Origin: Clostridium_AD sp036569345
Lineage (GTDB): Bacteria; Bacillota; Clostridia; Clostridiales; Clostridiaceae
Direction of reading: 5' to 3'
Assembly (NCBI RefSeq): GCF_036569345.1
Contig: NZ_DATCQT010000172.1
Span: 15,617 to 79,616 of the forward strand
Length of the DNA stretch: 64,000 nt
The notes under the pieces: model-generated
Told to the model about the DNA's origin: nothing
Database searches by the model: none
Seen by the model: the letters and a program-made list of their open reading frames with translations, nothing else
Shown: one piece after another, positions 8,741 to 18,813 of the stretch
How positions within the stretch are numbered: position 1 is the stretch's first letter
Layout of the letters: each line of letters starts with the position of its first letter
Position numbers and translations under genes: made by a program

Positions 8741-9008
8741 AAAAGCCCTATGGATAAATCCATAGGGCGTATTTACACGGTACCACCTAATACTTAGACG
8801 CTACAATAAAGCTTCTACTCAAACAGATACATTCATATCCTACCTTTGTAACGTAAGGCTTACGTCAAGGACTACTGCATTTCATCCCGAATCTCAGAGA
8901 CCCATTCAATTTAAACATAATTATCGTAATTCCACCTTAGGACATTAAAGTAAATACCCCACTACGACTCTCTGTGAATTTGTTTTCAAATTTACTTACT
9001 TCTCATCA
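8741..9008 (-). promoter_or_regulatory. T-box leader of trpS (tryptophan specifier)
   Basis: On the minus strand the leader carries the T-box core AGGTGGTACCG just before a terminator (GCCCTATGGAT/ATCCATAGGGC, 8745-8768, then a T-run). Upstream, Stem I contains GAA-TGG-GTCTCTGAG, where TGG is the specifier codon in the usual position before the closing strand of the specifier loop. Uncharged tRNA-Trp should pair with TGG and with the GGTGG bulge and allow read-through into trpS. Confidence 0.94.
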
Positions 9009-9016
9009 AAGACTAA

Positions 9017-9053
9017 AATATTTATAAGACATTTAAAATGTCTTATAAATATT
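9017..9053. repeat. 37-bp palindrome at the trpS transcription start region
   Basis: AATATTTATAAGACATTT is followed by its reverse complement with one extra base. It overlaps the -10 box and the expected start of the T-box transcript, so it would form either a 5' hairpin of the leader RNA or an operator. It also lies 42 bp past the desulfoferrodoxin stop and could terminate that gene. Confidence 0.6.
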
Positions 9054-9079
9054 TTATGCCTATTTAGTTAAATTGTCAA
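9051..9079 (-). promoter_or_regulatory. sigma-A promoter of trpS
   Basis: Reverse complement reads TTGACA (9074-9079), 17-bp spacer, TAAAAT (9051-9056), a near-consensus vegetative promoter placed just upstream of the T-box leader. Confidence 0.8.
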
Positions 9080-9094
9080 CATAAAATTCAAATT

Positions 9095-9469
9095 TTATGC
9101 TTTCCAAAGACCATGTAAATTGCAATATTCTCTTACATATAACACTTCTTCTTCTATTTTAAATTCTGCTTCTGGTTTCTCGCCTACTTTTAAGAATTTT
9201 CTATACACTTTATTTGCTGTGTGTACTTCAATAAATTCAATATGATGTGCTTCAAGCATTGGGTGCTCAACTGCTCCAACCTTAACTTTTATTCCACCTT
9301 CTATTTTCTCAACTACAGGAACATGTTTTTCAACTGCAGCGTCCTGGGTATTCTCTAATTTAAGTGTCATATTTTGTCCACAACAGACTAAAGTCCCACC
9401 TGAATTATGAACAACCTCAACTATGTTACCACATATTTCGCATTTGTAGATCTGTCTTAATTCTGTCAT
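9095..9469 (-). CDS. dfx: Desulfoferrodoxin (superoxide reductase, two iron centres)
   Basis: Cytoplasmic superoxide reductase of anaerobes, reducing superoxide to peroxide without making oxygen. The N-terminal desulforedoxin-like domain has Cys10, Cys13, Cys29 and Cys30 for the rubredoxin-like centre I. The C-terminal domain supplies the centre II ligands: His49, His69, His75 (H-H-I-E-F-I-E-V), Cys116 and His119 (C-N-L-H-G). 124 aa matches the 2Fe-SOR class. GGAGG lies 8 bases before the ATG. Monocistronic. It indicates an anaerobe exposed to occasional oxygen. Confidence 0.95.
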   Translation of the reverse strand: MTELRQIYKCEICGNIVEVVHNSGGTLVCCGQNMTLKLENTQDAAVEKHVPVVEKIEGGIKVKVGAVEHPMLEAHHIEFIEVHTANKVYRKFLKVGEKPEAEFKIEEEVLYVREYCNLHGLWKA

Positions 9470-9744
9470 TTATATTCCTCCTTTAAATTTAGAGCTCAAT
9501 AAATACTTATTATTATCTTTTAATCTATAACAGTTATTTATTGATAGTAATTATATATATTCTACATCTTTTTAAAAATTCCTCTTTTTTAGACAAATTA
9601 TTAATTACTTATATACTTTATGCTAATTCACTGCATCGTATGCAATCATAATTTTTTAACTAATATTACCTTCATTTTTTTTCTCTTCTGTGGAACACTA
9701 AATGTTATAAATATATATTATAATTTATAAAGGGAGGTAATAAT

Positions 9745-9954
9745 ATGTCTGAAGATCAAACTAAAGTATATGTGCCACACCAAAGGGATTTTTATGAATT
9801 AGACGACGAAACAGAAATACGCTCTTATTCCGAAACGGATTCGACTATACTTCCAAACCCTGTAACTGACCCTATAGTTTCTATGAATATATCTAACGTT
9901 GAGTTTGACTATACTTATGACGGCGGACAAGAAATTCCGGATACAGATGATTAA
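9745..9954 (+). CDS. small acidic protein, unknown function
   Basis: A 69-aa ORF with a strong ribosome binding site (AAAGGGAGG, 7 bases before the ATG) and a strong terminator after the stop, so it is very likely expressed. The product is very acidic: about 18 Asp/Glu against three Lys/Arg. It has no hydrophobic segment or cysteine and ends in P-D-T-D-D. Several short Asp/Glu-Tyr/Phe stretches (D-F-Y-E-L-D-D-E, F-D-Y-T-Y-D) may be binding tracts. No family recognised. A TATAAT at 9719-9724 lies unusually close to the ribosome site. A small spore or stress protein is possible, but nothing shows it. Confidence 0.7.
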   Translation: MSEDQTKVYVPHQRDFYELDDETEIRSYSETDSTILPNPVTDPIVSMNISNVEFDYTYDGGQEIPDTDD

Positions 9955-9980
9955 TTGTGGTTTTAAATAAATTTTTACAA

Positions 9981-10022
9981 AAAAGATGGGATGACTTCTA
10001 CTTAGAAGTCATCCCATCTTTT
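9981..10022. terminator. bidirectional terminator
   Basis: Nineteen-bp perfect stem (AAAAGATGGGATGACTTCT and its complement) with a 4-nt loop ACTT, between two convergent genes; the stem overlaps the last bases of the giant minus-strand gene. Confidence 0.9.
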
Positions 10023-13000
10023 AAATTATAACCTCTACCTTATGCACTCCATCACTAAATGGAACAAATCCATTGGCGCATAATTTGCCATCCAGCCAAA
10101 TTCCTTTGTCTCCCTGGCGTTTAACCTCAATAATATATTCAAATTTTTCTTTTTTATAAATTATCTCATAGTGACCCCATTCTTCTGGTACACAAGGCTC
10201 TATGGTGAACCCTTTACCCTCCTTTAGTTTAAATCCTAGAATAGCTTCTATTCCAGTTCTATACATCCATCCTGAGGTTCCGGTATACCAACTCCACCCT
10301 CCTCTTCCTACATGAGGTTCTTTTCCATAAACATCAGCAGTCATTACATAAGGTTCCGTTTTATATCTCTCGCACTCAGGTAGGGTTTTTGTATGATTAA
10401 TTGGGTTTATCATATTATAGAGCTTTGCTGCCATATCTTCTTTATGAAGTTTAGCAAAGGCAAGAATTACCCAAGTTGCAGCATGCGTATATTGACCACC
10501 ATTTTCTCTAACTCCAGGTACATAACCTTTGATATAACCTGGCTCCAAAGTAGATTTGTTAAAAGGTGGTGTTAAAAGTAAGATCATTCCATTATCTTCT
10601 TTTATTAAGTAGCGTTCTAATGACTCCATTGCCTCTTGTGCTCTTTCTTTATTTGCAGCTCCTGAAATAACTGCCCAAGATTGAGATAAGGAATCAATTT
10701 TACACTCTTCGTTTTGAGAGGAACCAAGTGGTGTGCCATCATCAAAATAAGCTCTCCTATACCAATTGCCATCCCATGCATTTTCCTCTAAGTTTACCCT
10801 TATATATTCTTGTTTATCCTTGTATTTTTTAAGTCTTTCATCATCTTTTTTATATGAGCAAGCTTCAATGAAATTTCCAAGTATATCATACAAGAACCAT
10901 CCAAGCCATACACTCTCACCCATGCCTTTATTACCTACGGTACTCATTCCATCATTCCAATCTCCACTTCCCATTAGTGGAATGTTATGAGAACCGAATT
11001 TAAGGCTTTTATCTATTGCTTTTATGCAGTGTTCATATATACTCCCTGTGAAATCTGACTTTCCTGAAATACTATATCTTTCGTCTTCGCCTTCAGCTAG
11101 TGGCGTATCCATTAAATACTTAGCCTCTTCATTAAGAATATCGAAATCTCCAGTATTTTTTATATAATCCATAGTAACATAGGGTAACCATAATAAGTCA
11201 TCAGAGAATCTGGTTCTTATTCCACTGTCTACAACTGGATGCCACCAATGTTGCACATCACCTTCAACAAATTGTCTTGATGCACTATATATAATTTGTT
11301 TTCTAGTCATAATAGGCTCAATCAAACTTAGTGACATTACATCTTGAAGCTGATCTCTAAAGCCATAAGCTCCACCAGATTGATAAAAAGCAGTTCTGGA
11401 CCATAATCTACATGCTACAGTTTGGTACATAAGCCACCCATTAAGCATTAAATCCATACTCTTATCTGGGGTCTTGACTTGCACCGTATGAAGTAACTTG
11501 TTCCAGTATTTTTTCACATTCTCTAATTCAAGCTCCACTCTGTCATATTCTGAAAATTCCTTTATAATGTTAGAAATTTCATCTATATTTTCATCTTCAC
11601 CGAGCATTGCTATTAATTCGATTTCTGTGTTAGAATCTATATGAATTTTTGAAGTAACTGCAAGACATGGATCTAATCCAGCTCCTACACTATTTGAAAG
11701 TCTTATTCTCTTTAGAACCTCAGGGTCCTCAACGCTTCCTCCTCTGCCTAAAAATTCGCTTCTGTTGCCAGTAAAACTTTGATCTTCGCCTCCAACTAAT
11801 TTCAAGAAAGCATTGAGTTTACCAAAACTATGGTTATAAGAATTTGTAGCATATATATATTCATTTTCTTCATTCAAGTAAGTAACAATGTGCTGCGCAG
11901 TGTGCTCTCGTACAACTCCCATTACAATTTCTGCATAATAAGTTATACTCAAATCTCGAGCTATATCACTGTTATTTTTCAATTTTATTTTACATAACTT
12001 CACATTATGCCCCATAGGCACAAACATTGTTACTTCACCCATAATTCCACAAGCCTCATGTTTAAAGCTTGAATATCCAAATCCATGCTCAATTAAGTAT
12101 TCTCCACCATCTCTTATAGGTTTAGGAGTAATACTCCACACATTACCGAAAGTTTCATCTCGCAAGTATATAGCTTCTGAGCATTCATCGCTTACCCAAT
12201 CATTGGACCAAGTAGTAATTTTGTTTTCACGGCTGTTTTGGTACCAAGTATAAGCCGCTCCGCATTCTGATACATGGAATCCAAAATCACCATTAGAAAT
12301 TACATTTATCCAAGGTGCTGGAGTATTATTAAAATCTTTTAGTAGAATAGTATAGTTCTCACCTTCTACATTAAAGCCTCCTAAATCATTAAAGTATTCT
12401 AATGGCTCCAATTTGAACTTGTGACCTTTAAATTTTAATTTATTTTCTATAGTTTTTAATAATGGTTGTTTTTCTACTTTGTTGTTCTTATTCTGAATTT
12501 GAGATACGAGCAGTCCTTTGGAGGAATCTATGACTAATCTAGCTATGGCTATCATAAGTTCTATATCTTCATCATTAATAGTTGCCTTATTAAGTATGAA
12601 GAATCCCCCAGGTTTATTTTCTTTATCTCTTAAGTGGCTACTGCCTACTAAATCCTTAATATCAGTTTGTAGCGGTTGATCATATGATGTCTTTTGAAGA
12701 TTTATTATAACCAAGTCAATTATTAGCCCTTTAAGACTTAAATACTCATGGGCGTTTAAAAGTTGGCGAACTAGGTCTTTATCTTTACTCTCGCGTACTA
12801 TAAGAAGAATTATAGGCAAATCTCCTGAAATACCATATCCCCAAAGTGTAAATTGACTCTTTTTAACATTTACTATATATTCTCCTCTTTGTTTAAACGT
12901 GGAATTTAGGAATAAAATTTTAGAAGCCATAACCTGATATAAATTCGCTTGTGTGGATTTTATACCTAAATATTTCATATCTACCTGAGTTTGACTCCAC

Positions 13001-16000
13001 GCTAATTCAAATACCCTGTTTATATTATGAAACTCACTATATTTTTTAGCTAAACTTATTACTTCTTCCTTACTATTAGCTATTGAAGTGGTGAATGCTA
13101 TAATACAGGTTTCACCAGGTTTTATCTTAACCTTTCTTCTCACACTCACTATAGGATCGAGCACCGCTCCAACAGTATTAGATAAAGTTGAGCCAGGTTT
13201 CATACTTATAGGATGTGTTGTGTTTTCTCCACGCCCTATAAAATTAGCTCTGCTAGTCTCATATTGAATAGTTCCCATGGTAATTCCTTCTATTGCAACA
13301 GTCTGCATAATCCAAGGTTGTTTTCCTCCCTTAGATCTAGGTCTTCTAGTAGCCAGGATGCAGCTAGGATTATCCACATATTCTGTTTTTACAAACAGAT
13401 TGCCAAATGCAGGATGAACTATATCCGCATCATAGTGAGCTAATGTTACTTCTAAATAGCTTGTTATCTCTAAATATTTACTCACGGTAGTATTATTTGT
13501 AATTGATAATCTTCTTACCTCTGAATCATCTTCTGTTGACACAGTAATTTCCATGCGAGTAGAAATATTATTATCACTCCTTGTAAATTCTGCTTTGTCT
13601 AATGAAAAGGTTACTTCATATCTGTCAGCTACTTTTTCACAAGGTTCATAAGCCGCACTAAAGTATTCATTTTCGTCCACATCCTTGATATACACGAACA
13701 TGCCCGTATTGTCTTTTGTGACATCTTCCTTCCATCTATAAATCATAGTTTTATCTCGCAGAGCATACCCTGCTCCACTGTTTGAAATCATTAACGAATA
13801 ACTTCCATTAGAAATTAAATGTGTTTCTGGTGTTTCAGTTTTCGCCGTAGTGTATTTTCTAACTATAATCTTTTGTTTTCCTGTAGTAGTACCTGGTAAA
13901 TTAAAATTATATTTTCTATCATATACAACTCTCTTAGAAATTTTCTCTTGAAGTAATAGCTCCGTAGCTTTGACCTTTGGCAAAGCATGAAATCTTTTTT
14001 GAAGAATATTATTTAACAATACATTATCTAAAGCCATTAAACTCATTCCTTCATGATGAATCATAAAACATTTAATAATGGCCTTAGGCTCATCTTTAGA
14101 CATTCTGCTTTTAGTATAATCTACAGCCTCATAAAAACCGTAAGTTCCACCAAGTCCTTCAGCAGTAAGTTTTAGTAGATTATCATAAGCTCCTCTAAAA
14201 TCAGTTTGAAGTGCCATAACAGTAGAATATGGTGCAATAACCAATTCATTTTCAAGTCCTGACTTTAACCCTACTCCAGCTACTCCAAATGCCTTGTATT
14301 GGTAATTTGAATTTAAATCAAAATTATAAAATGCAGATTCAGAGATTCCAAAAGGTACCCCTCGCTCATAACAATATTTTTTTTGAGCACCAATTACTGC
14401 TTTGTAAGTTTCATCAAACATTGTCCCCGGATAATTTCTCATTATGAGTAAGGGCATCATATATTCAAACATGGTTCCACTCCAAGATACTAGTCCCTTA
14501 CTTTTTCCCATAAGAGTCATAGACCTACCAAGCTTAAACCAATGTTTTTTAGGAACATCTCCTTTTGCTATGGCCACAAAGCTAGCCTGCCTTGACTCAG
14601 AGGCTAATAAATCATAATAACTCCTACCTAGACTATCACTCTCAACGTCATATCCAATTTTAAGAAGTTCTCTGTCTTCATCATATAACATTTTAAAATC
14701 AGTAGCTTCTGCCATAACGTTTATTCTTTCTTTTAAACACTCTATGGTCTTAATGATCATTTGAGATTTTTCTTTTGTATGTTTCAATAAAATTTTCAAT
14801 TTTGCTAAAGCTTCATCACTTTTTAAATCATTTTTCACCATATTTAATATTTCATTTATTTTCTCTGGAATACGACTTATTGCTGTAGTTTCCTGTAGGC
14901 TTCGTAATGAATTATTAATTTCCAAATTAAAGTTTTTTTCATAGGCTTTATCAGACCAAGGAAAAAATTCATTTATTTCCTCTAAGAATCTACTCACATC
15001 ACCTTTGAGTTTTTTATTCCAATAAAGTTCCTTATCTAATCCGATTTTCTCCACTTTAGTAACTATTGATGATAAACCTATTATCATAGTTTTCCAAGAG
15101 TTAAAATCTGTTATATTGTCAATGCCACGCATAACTCCAGAATATAATTCTTTTACTTCTTTATAATTTTCCGTTTCTTCACTAGCCAGCCTTAATACAT
15201 CTTGCAAACCCTTGGCTTTAGAAAGGCTAAATATTGGATAACTTAAATACTCATCTAATGCTTGGGAGACTACCCAAAGGTAACCAACTAAATTTCCACT
15301 ATCTACAGTAGATACATATCTAGGATAAAGTGGAGTCTTAGTTTTAGTATCATACCAATTATAAAAATGACCATTGTATGTATCCATATCTTCCATTGAT
15401 GTTATAATCTTCTGTATTCTGCGTGTCACCTCTATGATCCCTATATATCCCAAATCGTAAGCAACAATATTGGAGGTCAATTCCATGCCCATATTGGTTG
15501 GTGAAGTTCTGTGAGCTAATCCATTAGGCGGGTCTTCTTGGTAATTATCTGGACCAAGCCAATTATTTTCATCATTTACAAAATCCTCAAAATAGGCCCA
15601 GGTTTTCCTGCTTAACTTCCTTAAAAAAATCTTTTCTTCTTCCTTTATTTCAAATGTTTCTAAGCTTCTATCTCGACTTATACCATATGCAATTAAGGGA
15701 CTTAAAAACCAAAGTATACAAGAAGGAATACTAAGAAATCCAATACTCATACTTGAATTAAATGCTAGAAACAAAATTAATAGTGAAACTGCACTACCAA
15801 TCCACATAGAAGCTATAAAATCTTTAAGTCTTTTCCCTAGCTTTACCTCAACATCTGCTGCTGTCTGCCACTCTAGTAAATTTTTTTTACTTACTATTAC
15901 CCTATATAGGGTTCTAATTATAGCATCAAGCATCATATATGCTTGGTAAGGTATAAAGCAAATAATCAAAAATACTTGTTCTATAGCCATTTTACCATTT

Positions 16001-18648
16001 TGAATCTTACCTGATAAACTTATTCCAATAGACGGAGAAACTACAGCTTCTGATACATCAAATAGTATAGGTGCTAAAATTGCAACAAAGGCTGCAATAA
16101 CCCATTTATCTGTACCGTCAGGCAATATTCCACCTAAGGCAAGTATTATCAATATTGTAATTGAAGGTGATAATAGGCTCCTTCTTAAATTATCAAATAT
16201 TTTCCATCTAGATATTTTATTTATTGGTGAAGCCTTCATAATCCAAGGCAACAATTGCCAATCTCCCCTAGTCCACCTGTGTAATCTCATTGAACTAGAA
16301 TTGTAATAAGCTGGGTATCCATCTATAAATTCCACATCCGTAACTAATGCGGTCCTAACATATGACCCCTCTAACAAATCATGACTTAACACAGTATTTT
16401 CAGGTATTTCTCCTTTTAACATATAATTAAAAACATCTACATTATAAATCCCTTTTCCAGTAAAAATTCCTTCTCCAAATAAATCCTGATATACATCAGA
16501 CACTGCAGTAGTATAAATGTCTATACCTGTTTCACCAGAAAATATTTTTGAAAATAGTGTTTTGTTTGCGCTAAGAATAGACACTCCTATTCTAGGTTGC
16601 ATTAACCCATAACCTCTATCCACTTTCTTTTTACTATTATTTATAACAGCATTATTTAATGGATGTGCCATAGAACCAATTAATTTTTTGGCAGAGTCCC
16701 TCGGAAGTTTTGTGTCTGCATCTAACGTAATAACATATTTGACCTTTCTTAGTTGCTTAGCATTGCTGCTTATTGTATTGTAACTAGTATTATCGTTACC
16801 TCTTAAAAAATCATTAAACTCCATAAGTTTTCCACGTTTTCTCTCGAAACCAATCCACTTGTTTTCTTTTTTATTGTACAGCCTTACTCTATTTAAAAAG
16901 AAAAATATCTTTTTTTCAGAACTACAATACTTTTTATTTAATTTTTCTATTTCTAAAAGCCCAACATCAACTATAACTCTATCTTCTTGCTCCTCCTGCG
17001 TATCACTATCCTTAAAATCTCCGAGTAATGCAAAATACAAATTTTTTTGAGCATTAGCTAAATAATATACTTCTAAGTCATTTATTAATTCCACTACCCT
17101 ACTAGTATTATTTAATAAAGTTGGAATTACTACAACCGTACTATATTCTTCTGGTATTACTTCTTTAAACTCCATTTTAGGTATAAACGAGTTCGCAGTC
17201 AGAACACTTACACTCCAGTTGAAAATTGATATTACTATTTCGCTACAAGGCACTAATATAACAATTACGGCTAGAACATATCTCCATAGATCTTTATCAT
17301 TATCATTTAATAGACTACTAGAAATAATTAGATATACTATTAACATGGTAAACGTAATAATAGTACCTATATAATAATTTTCTATATTTTTCTTCAAGTT
17401 ACTTTTAATGTCTTGTATACCAGTGTTTTTATAACCTATTTTTTCTTTTAGTTCCTGTTGACCATCATCTATCAAATAATATCCAACATGCTTTTTATAG
17501 GTCTTATTTTCTAAGTCCTTACTTTCACTACAACATTCAATAGCTTTTTTTGCTATATAGGACTCTGGAAGTCTTGTATGTTTAGATATTTTTTCTATTA
17601 TATGTCTATATTTATCTCTAGATTTAAAATCCATTTCTCCATAAATACATGATGGATCATCTCTCAAAATATTCTCTACAGGACTCAATTTCTCATAATA
17701 TCTTTTCCAATTTAAACCTTCGATGACTCTTATACTATTAATAGAATTTGCCATAGATATTTCAAAATTAGCTTCTATTTGATGTTCTAGAGCTATAATT
17801 TTTTCAGAACTTGTTTCCTGTGCTACAAGCTTTTCATCTATAAAATCATATATTTCTTTAGAATCAATACCATTATCTCTTAATAATTTTAATAATTTTT
17901 CTGTAAAATGAAAATTAAAAGTATACTTTTGACTATTTAATAATGATATCTCTGTACTAATCCTGCCTTCAGAATAAGCATTAATTAACCGTTCAGCAAC
18001 TAATTCTGCTTCTTTTTTATCCAGCTCCGCTTTAATAACTTTTTCTGTTATCTTACTAATATTTTGAATTAATGCTATTTTCAGCATTATAGGAATTGCC
18101 CAAAGTTCACCAGACGTCAGTATGGTGTTCTTTTGGTACGCACTAATAAAGTTTGATATAATTGCTTCATCCATTCTCCCATCGGTGTGAGAGACTATTT
18201 CAATTACAATATGATAAACTCTTGGATATCCCTTCATTACTCCTTTGCATATTACAGGTAAGTCTTTATAATATGTTTGTGGCATATTATATTTTATGCT
18301 CTTATACTCTTTCTCTATCAAGTAGAGATTATCAATAAGCCATTCTGCAGCAGGTAATACCTCTTTTTTATCTTTACCCTCTTTATCTATATTCTCGTAA
18401 CCGTTTAAAATTATTTCATAACTTCTATCCAAATTACTAATAAGCTTTTTCTTGCAATTAGTATTTTTGACATCAGAGTAATGGCGTGCTATTTCAAAGG
18501 CATGTTTTTCTAAATCTTCTTTATTCACATTTATGGATGGCACATCTTTTAATAAATTTTCTTCTTCGTAATGATTTAGATTTTTTCTCACTACTATGTA
18601 AATTAAAATACCTATCACGACTATTGCCCCTAATGTAACATATGACAT
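10021..18648 (-). CDS. Giant membrane GT84-GH94 protein, cyclic beta-1,2-glucan synthase-like
   Basis: 2875 aa from the ATG at 18648 (AAAGGGGTG upstream; the ATG at 18723 would add 25 residues without that site). Order: N-terminal membrane anchor (residues 3-22), long soluble region, two membrane segments (about 430-485), then a GT84 domain with D-A-D-T-K-L-P near 641 and R-L-H-R-W-T-R-G-D-W-Q near 793. More membrane helices (820-1000) follow. A glycoamylase-like domain holds G-L-A-H-R-T-S-P-T-N-M-G near 1046 and E-Y-M-M-P near 1395. Two beta-sandwich carbohydrate-binding regions and a C-terminal GH94 phosphorylase domain complete it, with G-S-G-D-W-N-D-G-M near 2563. This is the NdvB/Cgs architecture of enzymes that make and cyclise beta-1,2-glucan. 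The gene stands alone, with no transporter beside it. Substrate and product are inferred from the family only. Confidence 0.88.
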   Translation of the reverse strand: MSYVTLGAIVVIGILIYIVVRKNLNHYEEENLLKDVPSINVNKEDLEKHAFEIARHYSDVKNTNCKKKLISNLDRSYEIILNGYENIDKEGKDKKEVLPAAEWLIDNLYLIEKEYKSIKYNMPQTYYKDLPVICKGVMKGYPRVYHIVIEIVSHTDGRMDEAIISNFISAYQKNTILTSGELWAIPIMLKIALIQNISKITEKVIKAELDKKEAELVAERLINAYSEGRISTEISLLNSQKYTFNFHFTEKLLKLLRDNGIDSKEIYDFIDEKLVAQETSSEKIIALEHQIEANFEISMANSINSIRVIEGLNWKRYYEKLSPVENILRDDPSCIYGEMDFKSRDKYRHIIEKISKHTRLPESYIAKKAIECCSESKDLENKTYKKHVGYYLIDDGQQELKEKIGYKNTGIQDIKSNLKKNIENYYIGTIITFTMLIVYLIISSSLLNDNDKDLWRYVLAVIVILVPCSEIVISIFNWSVSVLTANSFIPKMEFKEVIPEEYSTVVVIPTLLNNTSRVVELINDLEVYYLANAQKNLYFALLGDFKDSDTQEEQEDRVIVDVGLLEIEKLNKKYCSSEKKIFFFLNRVRLYNKKENKWIGFERKRGKLMEFNDFLRGNDNTSYNTISSNAKQLRKVKYVITLDADTKLPRDSAKKLIGSMAHPLNNAVINNSKKKVDRGYGLMQPRIGVSILSANKTLFSKIFSGETGIDIYTTAVSDVYQDLFGEGIFTGKGIYNVDVFNYMLKGEIPENTVLSHDLLEGSYVRTALVTDVEFIDGYPAYYNSSSMRLHRWTRGDWQLLPWIMKASPINKISRWKIFDNLRRSLLSPSITILIILALGGILPDGTDKWVIAAFVAILAPILFDVSEAVVSPSIGISLSGKIQNGKMAIEQVFLIICFIPYQAYMMLDAIIRTLYRVIVSKKNLLEWQTAADVEVKLGKRLKDFIASMWIGSAVSLLILFLAFNSSMSIGFLSIPSCILWFLSPLIAYGISRDRSLETFEIKEEEKIFLRKLSRKTWAYFEDFVNDENNWLGPDNYQEDPPNGLAHRTSPTNMGMELTSNIVAYDLGYIGIIEVTRRIQKIITSMEDMDTYNGHFYNWYDTKTKTPLYPRYVSTVDSGNLVGYLWVVSQALDEYLSYPIFSLSKAKGLQDVLRLASEETENYKEVKELYSGVMRGIDNITDFNSWKTMIIGLSSIVTKVEKIGLDKELYWNKKLKGDVSRFLEEINEFFPWSDKAYEKNFNLEINNSLRSLQETTAISRIPEKINEILNMVKNDLKSDEALAKLKILLKHTKEKSQMIIKTIECLKERINVMAEATDFKMLYDEDRELLKIGYDVESDSLGRSYYDLLASESRQASFVAIAKGDVPKKHWFKLGRSMTLMGKSKGLVSWSGTMFEYMMPLLIMRNYPGTMFDETYKAVIGAQKKYCYERGVPFGISESAFYNFDLNSNYQYKAFGVAGVGLKSGLENELVIAPYSTVMALQTDFRGAYDNLLKLTAEGLGGTYGFYEAVDYTKSRMSKDEPKAIIKCFMIHHEGMSLMALDNVLLNNILQKRFHALPKVKATELLLQEKISKRVVYDRKYNFNLPGTTTGKQKIIVRKYTTAKTETPETHLISNGSYSLMISNSGAGYALRDKTMIYRWKEDVTKDNTGMFVYIKDVDENEYFSAAYEPCEKVADRYEVTFSLDKAEFTRSDNNISTRMEITVSTEDDSEVRRLSITNNTTVSKYLEITSYLEVTLAHYDADIVHPAFGNLFVKTEYVDNPSCILATRRPRSKGGKQPWIMQTVAIEGITMGTIQYETSRANFIGRGENTTHPISMKPGSTLSNTVGAVLDPIVSVRRKVKIKPGETCIIAFTTSIANSKEEVISLAKKYSEFHNINRVFELAWSQTQVDMKYLGIKSTQANLYQVMASKILFLNSTFKQRGEYIVNVKKSQFTLWGYGISGDLPIILLIVRESKDKDLVRQLLNAHEYLSLKGLIIDLVIINLQKTSYDQPLQTDIKDLVGSSHLRDKENKPGGFFILNKATINDEDIELMIAIARLVIDSSKGLLVSQIQNKNNKVEKQPLLKTIENKLKFKGHKFKLEPLEYFNDLGGFNVEGENYTILLKDFNNTPAPWINVISNGDFGFHVSECGAAYTWYQNSRENKITTWSNDWVSDECSEAIYLRDETFGNVWSITPKPIRDGGEYLIEHGFGYSSFKHEACGIMGEVTMFVPMGHNVKLCKIKLKNNSDIARDLSITYYAEIVMGVVREHTAQHIVTYLNEENEYIYATNSYNHSFGKLNAFLKLVGGEDQSFTGNRSEFLGRGGSVEDPEVLKRIRLSNSVGAGLDPCLAVTSKIHIDSNTEIELIAMLGEDENIDEISNIIKEFSEYDRVELELENVKKYWNKLLHTVQVKTPDKSMDLMLNGWLMYQTVACRLWSRTAFYQSGGAYGFRDQLQDVMSLSLIEPIMTRKQIIYSASRQFVEGDVQHWWHPVVDSGIRTRFSDDLLWLPYVTMDYIKNTGDFDILNEEAKYLMDTPLAEGEDERYSISGKSDFTGSIYEHCIKAIDKSLKFGSHNIPLMGSGDWNDGMSTVGNKGMGESVWLGWFLYDILGNFIEACSYKKDDERLKKYKDKQEYIRVNLEENAWDGNWYRRAYFDDGTPLGSSQNEECKIDSLSQSWAVISGAANKERAQEAMESLERYLIKEDNGMILLLTPPFNKSTLEPGYIKGYVPGVRENGGQYTHAATWVILAFAKLHKEDMAAKLYNMINPINHTKTLPECERYKTEPYVMTADVYGKEPHVGRGGWSWYTGTSGWMYRTGIEAILGFKLKEGKGFTIEPCVPEEWGHYEIIYKKEKFEYIIEVKRQGDKGIWLDGKLCANGFVPFSDGVHKVEVII

Positions 18649-18750
18649 TATAAACACCCCTTTAACACTTTTTGTTAATAATATTTGTAAGTTTTTAGGA
18701 CTAGATGAAATTATTATCTCCAACTAACTGCTTAATTATTAGTAAAAATA

Positions 18751-18787
18751 ACAAAAACCTCACAACTAAATATTGTGAGGTTTTTGT
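18751..18787. terminator. terminator downstream of apeB
   Basis: Fifteen-bp perfect stem (ACAAAAACCTCACAA) with a 7-nt loop and T-rich flank, 27 bp past the aminopeptidase stop. Confidence 0.85.
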
Positions 18788-18813
18788 TTATTTATGGCTT
18801 AGTTCTATTAGTA

